This document shows positions 43,681 to 49,959 of a DNA stretch of 49,959 nucleotides, piece by piece. The notes below the pieces were generated by a model. That model made no database searches. It had not been told where the DNA came from and was given only the letters and a program-made list of their open reading frames with translations. The first letter of the stretch is position 1, and every line of letters starts with the position of its first letter. Location: NCBI GenBank assembly GCA_050251615.1, contig JBFWMM010000018.1, forward strand, positions 1-49,959, written 5' to 3'. The DNA comes from Sedimentisphaera sp050251615. GTDB taxonomy: Bacteria; Planctomycetota; Phycisphaerae; Sedimentisphaerales; Sedimentisphaeraceae. The position numbers and the translations under genes were made by a program.

Positions 43681-43768
43681 AGTTCACCTTTTTATTTTCA
43701 AATTGATACAGGATGAGATTTTACCCGATTTGGCAATTCAATCAAGCGTGGGCAAGGGGCAATTTCAA

Positions 43769-43820
43769 TTCAAAATTCAAAATTCAAAATTCAAAATTCA
43801 AAATTCAAAATTCAAAATTC
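43769..43820. repeat. Heptanucleotide tandem repeat (TTCAAAA)n
   Basis: Eight TTC triplets separated by seven AAAA runs give 7.4 copies of a 7-bp unit, TTCAAAA, with no mismatches; a variant copy lies just before. It is in the divergent region between the ppiC-like gene and leuD. A 7-bp unit outside genes could change promoter spacing by slippage. Confidence 0.9.
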
Positions 43821-43846
43821 AACCGAGCCTTTCTTGAATTTTGAAT
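43810..43846. repeat. 13-bp inverted repeat at the end of the heptamer array
   Basis: ATTCAAAATTCAA (43810-43822) is the last part of the array. Its exact reverse complement TTGAATTTTGAAT is at 43834-43846 after an 11-nt loop, CCGAGCCTTTC. The result is a perfect AT-rich hairpin upstream of leuD. Confidence 0.85.
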
Positions 43847-43941
43847 CTGCCATTTTTAATTTATCAGACCGCGTTCGCCTCTCGTGCCATTCCACTTTCC
43901 CGAATGAAGCAAAAAAATAATGCAAAAAAATGCGTTTACGT

Positions 43942-43947
43942 TATAAT
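43942..43947 (+). promoter_or_regulatory. Possible -10 element for leuD-leuB
   Basis: A perfect TATAAT at 43942-43947 lies 45 bp before the leuD ATG. No convincing -35 stands at the right distance. A TTGACA at 43963-43968 is too close to the start codon to serve this gene. GAGGA before the ATG is the ribosome-binding site. Confidence 0.4.
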
Positions 43948-43992
43948 GTGGGGCTGATTTTTTTGACAAACTAATTCAAAGAGGACAGAAAT

Positions 43993-44475
43993 ATGGCAAC
44001 GGCACATGTTTATAAGCGCGACCACATCAACACGGACGAGATAATCCCCGCCCGCTACCTCAACACCGACGACGTGGTTGAGCTGGCGAAGCACTGCATG
44101 GAAGACCTCGACCCGAACTTTATGGCCAAGGCAAAGGCAGGCGATGTAATCGTGGCTGACGAAGATTTCGGCTGCGGTTCGAGCCGCGAACACGCTGTAT
44201 GGGCGATTCAAGGCGCAAATCTCGGTGCGGTAATCGCGAAGTCATTCGCACGCATCTTCTACCGCAACTGCATCGACTGCGGCTTCTACCCCATCGAAAT
44301 GCCCAACAGCACCGAATTCATCAACGATGGCGACGAGCTCGACATCGACTACGAAGGCGGCAAAATCATGAACAGGACGCAGGGCACAGAATCGAATTTC
44401 AAGGCGCTGCCGGACTTCGCACTGGCAATCGTCAAAGATGGCGGCCTGCTCAACCACATCAGCAAAAAGAAGTAA
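43993..44475 (+). CDS. leuD: 3-isopropylmalate dehydratase small subunit
   Basis: LeuD is the swivel-domain subunit of isopropylmalate isomerase in leucine synthesis and needs the iron-sulfur subunit LeuC. The 160-residue protein is the short type: VYKRDHINTDEIIPARYLNT at the N-terminus, DEDFGCGSSREHAVWAIQG in the substrate loop, and KSFARIFYRNCIDCGFYPIE. leuB follows 25 bp downstream. No leuC is in the window. A related small subunit of homoaconitase cannot be excluded from sequence alone, but the leuB neighbour supports leucine synthesis. Confidence 0.92.
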   Translation: MATAHVYKRDHINTDEIIPARYLNTDDVVELAKHCMEDLDPNFMAKAKAGDVIVADEDFGCGSSREHAVWAIQGANLGAVIAKSFARIFYRNCIDCGFYPIEMPNSTEFINDGDELDIDYEGGKIMNRTQGTESNFKALPDFALAIVKDGGLLNHISKKK

Positions 44476-44500
44476 GACACTTCCATAACAGGAAAGAATA

Positions 44501-45589
44501 ATGAACCAGTACAACATAGCAGTTATCCCTGGCGACGGCACAGGGCCGGAAGTTATCGCGGAGGCAATGAAAGTGCTTGTCGCAGTAAGCAAGAAGTACA
44601 ATTTCACCCTCAACACAACCGAGTACGACCTCGGCGGCCGCCGCTACCTCAGCACAGGCGAGACCCTCAGCGATGAGACGCTCGAAGAGCTTCGCAGCTA
44701 CGACTCCATCCTGCTCGGCGCCATCGGCGACCCAAAAATCAAGCCCGGCATTTTGGAAAAGGGCGTTCTGCTGAAAGCTCGCTTCGGGCTCGACCAGTAC
44801 ATCAACCTGCGCCCCGTGCGCCTGTATCCGGGCGTTGAAAGCCCGCTCAAGGGCAAGGGCCCCGATGAGATTGATTACGTGGTAATCCGTGAGAACACAG
44901 GCGGCGAATACACCGGCACAGGCGGCAACTCAATGATGGGCACGCCCCACGAAGTAGCTGTACAGTCAAGCGTTTACACACGTTTCCAGGTGGAAAGGTG
45001 CCTGCGCTACGCGTTTGAATATGCCCGCAAGAACGGTAAGAAGGCACGCGGCAAAGGCGAACACAACACCCTCGCTCTTATCGGCAAGACAAACGTGCTG
45101 ACGTACGTTTACGGACTCTGGGACAGAGCATTCAACGAGATCGGCGATGCCGACTACCCCGACATCAAGCGCGAATACTACCACGTTGACGCGGCCTGCA
45201 TCTATGCGGTACAGTGCCCTGAAATCTTTGACATAGTCGTAACGGGCAATATGTTCGGCGACATCATCACAGACCTCGGCGCCATCACACAGGGCGGCCT
45301 CGGCATAGCTGCCGGCGGCAACATCAACCCCGATGGCGTAAGCATGTTCGAGCCTATCGGCGGCACGGCTCCGTCCTTCACAGGGCTCAACCAGATCAAC
45401 CCGCTCGCGGCAATCTGCTCGGGCGCTATGATGCTCGAAACCCTCGGCGAAACAAAAGCCGCCGCGGACATCGAAGCAGCAGTCCGCTGGGCAACCGCTA
45501 ACAAGCTTGAGAGCATGGCAGCGGCGAAAATGGGGTACAGTACGACTGAAGTGGGCGATATGGTAGCAGAAAAAGCGACCTCAATTTGA
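44501..45589 (+). CDS. leuB: 3-isopropylmalate dehydrogenase
   Basis: This NAD-dependent oxidative decarboxylase performs the third step of leucine synthesis. Family landmarks are IAVIPGDGTGPEVIAEAMKV at the N-terminus, LRPVRLYPGVESPLKG, VVIRENTGGEYTG, KTNVLTYVYGLW and IVVTGNMFGDIITDLGAITQ with the metal-binding Asp pair. The adenine-binding region includes FEPIGGTAPSFTGLNQINPL. Length 362 is normal. Related isocitrate or tartrate dehydrogenases share the fold, but linkage to leuD favours LeuB. A DUF1844 gene starts 10 bp after the stop. Confidence 0.92.
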   Translation: MNQYNIAVIPGDGTGPEVIAEAMKVLVAVSKKYNFTLNTTEYDLGGRRYLSTGETLSDETLEELRSYDSILLGAIGDPKIKPGILEKGVLLKARFGLDQYINLRPVRLYPGVESPLKGKGPDEIDYVVIRENTGGEYTGTGGNSMMGTPHEVAVQSSVYTRFQVERCLRYAFEYARKNGKKARGKGEHNTLALIGKTNVLTYVYGLWDRAFNEIGDADYPDIKREYYHVDAACIYAVQCPEIFDIVVTGNMFGDIITDLGAITQGGLGIAAGGNINPDGVSMFEPIGGTAPSFTGLNQINPLAAICSGAMMLETLGETKAAADIEAAVRWATANKLESMAAAKMGYSTTEVGDMVAEKATSI

Positions 45590-45599
45590 AAGGAATAAA

Positions 45600-45992
45600 A
45601 TGAGCGAAGACAAAAAGATCATCATTGACTCCGACTGGAAAGAGGAAGTCAAAAAAAATAAGGCAAAGCTCGCAGAGCAGGAATCCGAGCAGACAGAAGA
45701 AACAGGCGATGAAATGCCTGAAGCGAGCTTCGAGATTCTCGTGAATCTGCTCGCAACGCAGGCCGCGTATGGCCTCGGGCTTATCCCCTCGGAGAACGGC
45801 GACCCTGTAATCAACTTCCCCGTTTCCAAACTTAACATTGATCTGCTCGGCATCCTTGAAGAGAAGTGCAAAAACAACCTCTCCGAAGACGAGAAGCACC
45901 ACCTCGGCGAAACGCTCAACCAGCTTCGCATGAGCTTCGTGTATCTCACGCAGGCCGCGGAAGCCGCACATAAGGAAGCCGAAGGCAAGTAA
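45600..45992 (+). CDS. DUF1844 protein
   Basis: This 130-residue acidic protein has a charged, probably disordered N-terminal third (MSEDKKIIIDSDWKEEVKKN and runs of Glu). A compact helical domain follows with FEILVNLLATQAAYGLGLIP and LNIDLLGILEEKCKNNLSED, then LGETLNQLRMSFVYLTQAAE, the DUF1844 pattern. Its function is unknown. The family is common in Planctomycetota and related groups. It is 10 bp downstream of leuB and followed by a terminator, so it is the last gene of the leuD-leuB unit, though a role in leucine synthesis does not follow from that. Confidence 0.85.
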   Translation: MSEDKKIIIDSDWKEEVKKNKAKLAEQESEQTEETGDEMPEASFEILVNLLATQAAYGLGLIPSENGDPVINFPVSKLNIDLLGILEEKCKNNLSEDEKHHLGETLNQLRMSFVYLTQAAEAAHKEAEGK

Positions 45993-46018
45993 ACGCTTGT
46001 TTCACGAATTCGTATTAC

Positions 46019-46056
46019 AAAAGAAGCACCCTCTTACCGGAGAGCGCTTCTTTTTT
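46019..46056 (+). terminator. Rho-independent terminator after leuD-leuB-DUF1844
   Basis: AAAAGAAGC (46019-46027) pairs with GCTTCTTTT (46046-46054). A small inner CTC/GAG pairing is possible in the loop, and a T run ends at 46056. Confidence 0.75.
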
Positions 46057-46128
46057 GTGTAAACGAGAGCCCCCGCCGATGATACATCCTTCAAATTGAC
46101 ATAACATTCCGCGAGAGCATTGTGTATT

Positions 46129-46153
46129 GTAGAGACGCAAGATTTTGCGTCTC
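46129..46153. repeat. Second copy of the GTAGAGACGC palindromic repeat
   Basis: GTAGAGACGC (46129-46138), an 8-nt loop AAGATTTT and GCGTCTC (46147-46153) match the hairpin at 34052-34079 in arm sequence and loop length. The last three stem bases are not conserved (ATG replaces TAC). No T tract follows, so this copy is not an obvious terminator. Confidence 0.75.
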
Positions 46154-46409
46154 ATGCCGCGTTACGAACGTATGTTATCCGTGGGATCGGTTTGAATTCA
46201 CCGGCATCAATTGGCGTTGCGGGTGGAATAACACAGCGGAGGCGCGCGAGCGCCCCGAAATTGAAAGTTATAACCGTTGCGCTCTTCGCATTGCTTGCGC
46301 AATGGCGCAGTTTGCGATTTGACTTCACTGGCATTGGTGGACATTTACGTTACCGTTTTTTGGCGAGCTTCTTGCGAAGCATCGCTCTTTAGCACGAGCG
46401 GTAATTGTA
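46154..46409. other. Gene-poor stretch with an imperfect direct repeat
   Basis: No credible gene was found between the GTAGAGACGC repeat and the hairpin at 46410; short open frames on both strands lack family features and ribosome-binding sites. Two related 19-mers, GGTTTGAATTCACCGGCAT (46189-46207) and GATTTGACTTCACTGGCAT (46316-46334), lie 127 bp apart with 15 of 19 identical positions. It may be a decayed mobile or repeat element. Confidence 0.45.
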
Positions 46410-46442
46410 AACGGGGCCGCATCATTTAAGACACGGCCCCGT
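46410..46442. terminator. GC-rich hairpin downstream of the LamG-dockerin gene
   Basis: AACGGGGCCG (46410-46419) and CGGCCCCGTT (46433-46442) form a perfect 10-bp stem with a 13-nt loop, 60 bp past the stop of the minus-strand gene. No T tract follows in either direction, so termination by this hairpin is uncertain. Confidence 0.4.
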
Positions 46443-46502
46443 TACGGGAGACATTACGTTTTATTGCCTTTCTGAAACCGAACCGGTTTCACAGCAAGCA
46501 AG

Positions 46503-48707
46503 TTAGTTCGCGTAGATTCGGTAGCTGCCGAGCCACTCTGTCGCCAGGAGGGACAAGTCGCCAAGATCCACTTTGCAGTCGTTGTTGAGGTCGTAAGCGA
46601 GGTCGTTCGCTTCCATATCGCAAACATACCCTCCCACAACGCCTACGTAATCCTGCGCCACTTCATCTACAGTAAGAGCGTAGTTGTAGATCTTCATATC
46701 GTCCACGCTGCCGTTGAAGTACGGGTCTGCTTCGTACTGACTGTTCGCCAGATAGCTGCTTGCGTGAGCAAAATCTGTCGGGTCAACCGTCATGGCTGTG
46801 TTGGTCGCAACGACTTCACCATTGATATACATCTTGCCTGTGTCGCCGCCAACCACTATGGCCACATACGTCCACTCGCCGATTGCGGGCAGAGCGGTGT
46901 TGAGCACCTGTTCGGTTCCGGCGCCGATTCTTGTGGCATAGCGCAGGTTTGTACCGGCCGCGTTCGCGCAGAGGAACATGTAGTCGTCTATGCCTGTGCC
47001 GATGTCGAAGATGCGCTGCCAATTGTCGCCGCCATCCCATTTGAACCACATGGTAATCGTAATATCTTCGCAGTTCTCCGCGATGGTTTCGTCAAACTGA
47101 GCAGCAGAGCCCCATGTGAGGTTCGGGTCGGTTGCGTCGGAGTTGTTGAAGTACAAACTGCTTGCGCCGCTCAGAGCGGGCATGCCTTCTGCGAGTGAGG
47201 GTAGAGCCGCGCCGCCGGTGATGTTTGTGAGCGTGAGGTTTGTGTTTCCGGCCTGGTCTGAGATAACGCCCTCAATGACTTCTTCCATTGTATATGCGTT
47301 GACAAGCCTCTTCAGCTGAACAACGCCGGCACCTGTATCGCGGTTCGATACCGTTCCCGCAGCGTTTGTGCCCGAGCAGTAGTAGGCGCCTTCGGCAGCT
47401 GCGTCAACGCCGAGAACCGTAAGATGCGCGGTTGTCGTGCCGGAGTAGTCCGCACCGTCAACAAGCGCTACATCCGGCTCGCCGATCTTGTACCACTGAT
47501 AGCTCTCTGTGTTGCTGGCCGTAACACTGAGAACAACGTCTGCCGCTTCGTCAACCGTGTTGAAGGCCGGGCTGACGGCTGAAAGAACAACAGTCTCCGG
47601 AACTGTTGTGAATTGCCCGATCGGGCCTTGAATCATATTGTTCTCGGCATCGTAGCCGATGACCTTCCAGTAGTAGGTTGTATCGAAGTCGAGTGTTCCC
47701 GGGTCGAAAGAAACGGTTGTTGCATCCGCTCCGGTGAGTACCTGATACGTCGCATCTACCGTAAGGTTCGGGTCGCTGACCGCGCCGAAGTAAACGTCAA
47801 CGGTTGCGATGTCCGTATCGTTAATTGCCCATTCGATATCCGAATCGCGGTCAACGAGAGTAGAGCCGTTTGCGGGTGCAAGGTTGTCGATATTTATGGG
47901 GCCGTTGTTGAGTACGAAGCTACCGGGAGCGAGCGCCACATCGCTGATTGCGGCAGAATCGATTGCTCCGAAGAAACGGTCTGTGTGGCCGCCACTGTAA
48001 ATGCCGCGTGCAAGGGACCATGTGCCCCAGCCCTGAGCAAGAGATGTGTCGGCGCTGGTGCCGGAGATGTCCATAGACGCAACTTCTACGCCATCAACAT
48101 AGATGTACATCATTTCGCCGGTGCTGACGCCCGCGACGTGATACCAGTTGCCTTGGAATATCACATCATTTTCGGTGTAAAGTGAGTGAAAAACGCCTGC
48201 GACATCACGAAATTCAAAACTGAAACGATTACTGGAGCGCTGTGAGAAATAAATTGCCGCAAGGTTGCTTGTATTGTCATCACGGCCTATAATGCCTCTG
48301 TTTCCTGAGGCGTCGGCACGGAAAACCGCTTCGAGCGTGAATGTTGCCGGAGTAACGGTTTCGATGTCGATACCCGTGATATACGGGTTGATGCTTGAAA
48401 CCGTTCCTGCGGCAGGATAGTTGTTTGCACTGACCATGGAGAAATCGCCATTAGGACCCTCAGCTGACCAGCGCATCCAGGTGTCCGTCCAGGCGCTGAG
48501 ATGGTTTCCGTTTCCGGAAAGGTCGTAGGAGCCGATTCTCATGTCGGCGGTGGTGCCGGTGCCGGCGTCTTCCACATCGCCGCAGCCGGGCATGTATGCA
48601 TCGGCAACCGCGCCGGCGTCATTCATGTCCCACCAGGCCAGGATACGGGCCTTAGCACCTGCCGTGACGAGACAGGCCAATGCAAGTGTTAACAATAAGT
48701 TCTTCAT
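46503..48707 (-). CDS. Secreted protein with two LamG domains, FN3, Ig and dockerin-like end
   Basis: The 734-residue exported protein has a signal peptide (MKNLLLTLALACLVTAGAKA). A first LamG/concanavalin-like domain spans about 20-265 (YDLSGNGNHLSAW, FTLEAVFRADASGNRGIIGR, WYHVAGVSTGEMMYIYVDGV). An FN3-like domain (270-370, TTYYWKVIGYDAENN) and an Ig-like domain (375-470, AAEGAYYCSGTNAAGTVSNR) follow. A second LamG domain is at about 475-680 (ITITMWFKWDGGDNWQRIF, WTYVAIVVGGDTGKMYING). It ends in one dockerin-like segment (from 694, YDLNNDCKVDLGDLSLLATEWL). No catalytic domain was recognised; adhesion or glycan binding at the cell surface is likely. Its order of modules is close to the genes at 19292 and 22105. 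It stands alone, with a 479-bp region between it and the divergent feoA. Confidence 0.82.
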   Translation of the reverse strand: MKNLLLTLALACLVTAGAKARILAWWDMNDAGAVADAYMPGCGDVEDAGTGTTADMRIGSYDLSGNGNHLSAWTDTWMRWSAEGPNGDFSMVSANNYPAAGTVSSINPYITGIDIETVTPATFTLEAVFRADASGNRGIIGRDDNTSNLAAIYFSQRSSNRFSFEFRDVAGVFHSLYTENDVIFQGNWYHVAGVSTGEMMYIYVDGVEVASMDISGTSADTSLAQGWGTWSLARGIYSGGHTDRFFGAIDSAAISDVALAPGSFVLNNGPINIDNLAPANGSTLVDRDSDIEWAINDTDIATVDVYFGAVSDPNLTVDATYQVLTGADATTVSFDPGTLDFDTTYYWKVIGYDAENNMIQGPIGQFTTVPETVVLSAVSPAFNTVDEAADVVLSVTASNTESYQWYKIGEPDVALVDGADYSGTTTAHLTVLGVDAAAEGAYYCSGTNAAGTVSNRDTGAGVVQLKRLVNAYTMEEVIEGVISDQAGNTNLTLTNITGGAALPSLAEGMPALSGASSLYFNNSDATDPNLTWGSAAQFDETIAENCEDITITMWFKWDGGDNWQRIFDIGTGIDDYMFLCANAAGTNLRYATRIGAGTEQVLNTALPAIGEWTYVAIVVGGDTGKMYINGEVVATNTAMTVDPTDFAHASSYLANSQYEADPYFNGSVDDMKIYNYALTVDEVAQDYVGVVGGYVCDMEANDLAYDLNNDCKVDLGDLSLLATEWLGSYRIYAN

Positions 48708-48969
48708 AATAAACCCTCATAAAGATAATTAAAAAATGTTTGAAATAAAAACCCATCACATTTGGGTCCGCTATTAACTAAGCTTGATATTTCTCTGAAT
48801 TGAGTGATAAATCCGAAAAATGACTGCGAAGAATCAGCGCCTGCGCCAACCGCAATAGTTTGATTTTGCCTGGCGGCCGATACCGCGGTGGCAATTAACC
48901 TGCAACTAACCATAATCACCTGTTTCTAACACATGCCCTGAAATAACGGCTCATATACTCGAAAATTTC

Positions 48970-49056
48970 AACACCTCCGTGATTATATTCACATTGCGAA
49001 AAAAAACATAGCCATTTTGCGTACGTATTAGTAACCATTTTGCGAACGGAGGTGTT
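48970..49056. repeat. 11-bp inverted repeat enclosing direct repeats upstream of feoA
   Basis: AACACCTCCGT (48970-48980) and its exact reverse complement ACGGAGGTGTT (49046-49056) are 65 nt apart. Between them CCATTTTGCG occurs at 49012-49021 and again at 49035-49044, 23 bp apart and so on about the same face of the helix; the partial match CATTGCG occurs nearby. The rest of 48708-49186 holds no supported gene. This could be an operator array or the remains of a small element. Confidence 0.6.
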
Positions 49057-49139
49057 ATTTCATTGCGCTTCATCCGCCAATTCAGGCGTTATCGGGCGGC
49101 ACCCGAACATTTCTCTTGAAATTTAAGGCCTGCCTAAGT

Positions 49140-49163
49140 ATATTTGATATAACTATCAAATAT
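49140..49163 (+). promoter_or_regulatory. 24-bp palindrome, candidate metal-regulator operator for feoA
   Basis: ATATTTGATA (49140-49149) and TATCAAATAT (49154-49163) are exact reverse complements around TAAC. The palindrome ends 23 bp before the feoA ATG, where a repressor would cover the promoter. The length and symmetry suit a dimeric regulator such as a Fur- or DtxR-family protein, but it is not a clear match to a published consensus. Confidence 0.5.
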
Positions 49164-49186
49164 CATCGGTATCGGAAAGAAAGAGA

Positions 49187-49435
49187 ATGTCAAAAACAAT
49201 AACTCTCACAGAAACAGAATCGGGGAGCCGTGTCATGATATGTTCGGTTGACGCCGGCGGCGGCCTTCAGAGAAGGCTTGCCGAGCTCGGGCTCAATACA
49301 GGCGAAGCGATAACAGTTTTGCAGAATATCGGTTGCGGGCCGGTTGTTGTGGAAGTGCGCGGGGCGAAAACCGCCCTCGGGCGCGAGGCATCGGGCGCAG
49401 TGTTTGTGCGCAAGATAGGAGACGCGAAAAAATGA
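49187..49435 (+). CDS. feoA: FeoA-domain protein
   Basis: FeoA is a small SH3-like cytoplasmic protein linked to the ferrous iron transporter FeoB; the same fold also ends DtxR-type regulators. The 82-residue product shows the family pattern: LQRRLAELGLNTGEAITVLQ, then CGPVVVEVRGAKTALGREAS. Its stop overlaps the start of the AMMECR1 gene (ATGA), which implies coupled translation. No feoB is visible before the window ends, so partnership with FeoB is open and the protein may serve the AmmeMemoRadiSam genes instead. A palindrome just upstream suggests metal control. Confidence 0.85.
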   Translation: MSKTITLTETESGSRVMICSVDAGGGLQRRLAELGLNTGEAITVLQNIGCGPVVVEVRGAKTALGREASGAVFVRKIGDAKK

Positions 49436-49959
49436 AACAGGAAAACGCCCGCCTGCTTCTCTCTGAAGCGAGAGAGTCAGTGCGCGAAGCACTCGCCGGA
49501 CGCAGGCATAAGCCCGCTGAAACCGAAGAAACGGAGCTTCTTGCCAAAAGAGGTTGCTTTGTAACGCTGAAGACCGCGGGCGCCCTGCGAGGCTGCCTTG
49601 GCAGGTTCATATCGGATATGCCGCTGATTGACACGGTATGCGTGATGGCGGCCGAAAGCGCCACGGAAGACCCCCGCTTCTTCGCAAATCCCATTCTGCC
49701 GAGTGAAGTGGGCGAGCTTGAGATTGAAATCAGCGTGCTCTCCGAGCTCTCAGACACAGATGACCCCGCCTCCCTGAGGCCAGGCATAGACGGCATCTAC
49801 ATAACCCGCGGTTACAGAAGCGGCTGCTTTCTACCGCAGGTACTCACGGAAACCGGCTGGAGCACGGAGGAATTCCTGTCCTACTGCTGCACGCATAAGG
49901 CCGGCCTGCCCCCCGACGCATGGAAAGACCCCGAAACCCGCGTACAACTCTTCACCTGC
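49432..49959 (+). CDS. amrA: AMMECR1-domain protein, AmmeMemoRadiSam system protein A (3' end cut by window edge)
   Basis: The visible 176 codons start MKQENARLLLSEARESVREA and contain the hallmark LRGCLGRF of the AMMECR1 family (usually LRGCIG). TVCVMAAESATEDPRFFANP, ELEIEISVLSELSDTD, GIDGIYITRGYRSGCFLPQV and STEEFLSYCCTHKAGLPPDA follow in the usual order. In bacteria and archaea this domain is encoded with a MEMO-like protein and a radical SAM enzyme; the reaction is not known. The ATG at 49432 overlaps the feoA stop. The frame is still open at the window end, close to the normal length of 180-200 residues. Partner genes, if present, would lie just beyond. Confidence 0.9.
   Translation, partial: MKQENARLLLSEARESVREALAGRRHKPAETEETELLAKRGCFVTLKTAGALRGCLGRFISDMPLIDTVCVMAAESATEDPRFFANPILPSEVGELEIEISVLSELSDTDDPASLRPGIDGIYITRGYRSGCFLPQVLTETGWSTEEFLSYCCTHKAGLPPDAWKDPETRVQLFTC

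Noticed and set aside
43769..43820. CRISPR-like array
   Set aside because: The units are 7 bp with no spacers and no cas genes nearby, so it is a simple tandem repeat.
46152..46334. 60-residue minus-strand open frame in the gene-poor block
   Set aside because: Its sequence tracks the direct and palindromic repeats, so it is more likely translation of a repeat than a gene.
48704..48919. 71-residue minus-strand open frame upstream of the LamG-dockerin gene
   Set aside because: It overlaps the start of the real gene and looks like leader sequence; no family features were seen.
1..49959. tRNA or rRNA genes
   Set aside because: No cloverleaf with a GGTTCGAATCC-type arm and CCA end, and no rRNA-like segment, was found by eye. 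A covariance-model search (tRNAscan-SE, Infernal) would settle this.

Overview
This window looks like part of a draft or metagenome-assembled genome of a Planctomycetota bacterium, most likely class Phycisphaerae near Sedimentisphaerales. That placement is inference. It rests on giant secreted lamin-tail/CotH proteins, dockerin-like C-termini, a PEP-CTERM protein, an ECF sigma/FecR pair of the Rhodopirellula/Verrucomicrobium type, Ig-LamG exoproteins and GH92/GH106 glycosidases, all mixed with housekeeping genes. A run of 100 Ns (17080-17179) is a scaffold gap. No rRNA, tRNA, CRISPR array, insertion sequence or phage gene was recognised.

Left arm (1-11.6 kb), housekeeping. A minus-strand operon with overlapping or closely spaced genes reads nrdR, a D-amino-acid-type class IV aminotransferase, tatC and tsaD (cut by the window edge). 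Two NrdR-box-like sites lie 32 bp apart over the nrdR promoter. Divergently transcribed are a 651-residue aconitase and hisI. A fatty-acid cluster follows: rpmF-plsX-fabH-fabD-fabG, then acpP-fabF behind its own promoter, closed by a strong terminator.

Centre (11.6-38 kb), surface and polysaccharide functions. A 1788-residue discoidin/dockerin/lamin-tail/CotH protein is followed, across the gap, by the end of an ECF sigma factor, a FecR-NPCBM membrane protein, and two secreted paralogues. The paralogues share an N-terminal domain but end differently: one in Ig-LamG-dockerin, the other in PEP-CTERM. Next comes a secreted FAD-dependent oxidoreductase that also carries Ig-LamG-dockerin modules. 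On the minus strand lie an unclassified glycosidase-like protein, mfd, a small secreted-protein remnant, a GH92 alpha-mannosidase and a GH106 alpha-L-rhamnosidase. Together these suggest a sigma/anti-sigma-regulated programme for handling complex polysaccharide at the cell surface.

Right arm (38-50 kb). gapA is followed on the minus strand by ppiC-acpS-purSL, in which PurL carries two N-terminal PurS-like repeats. leuD-leuB and a DUF1844 gene form a plus-strand operon. After a gene-poor stretch with palindromic and direct repeats comes another LamG/Ig/dockerin exoprotein. The window ends with feoA overlapping amrA (AMMECR1), preceded by a 24-bp palindrome and a long inverted repeat that look like an operator region.
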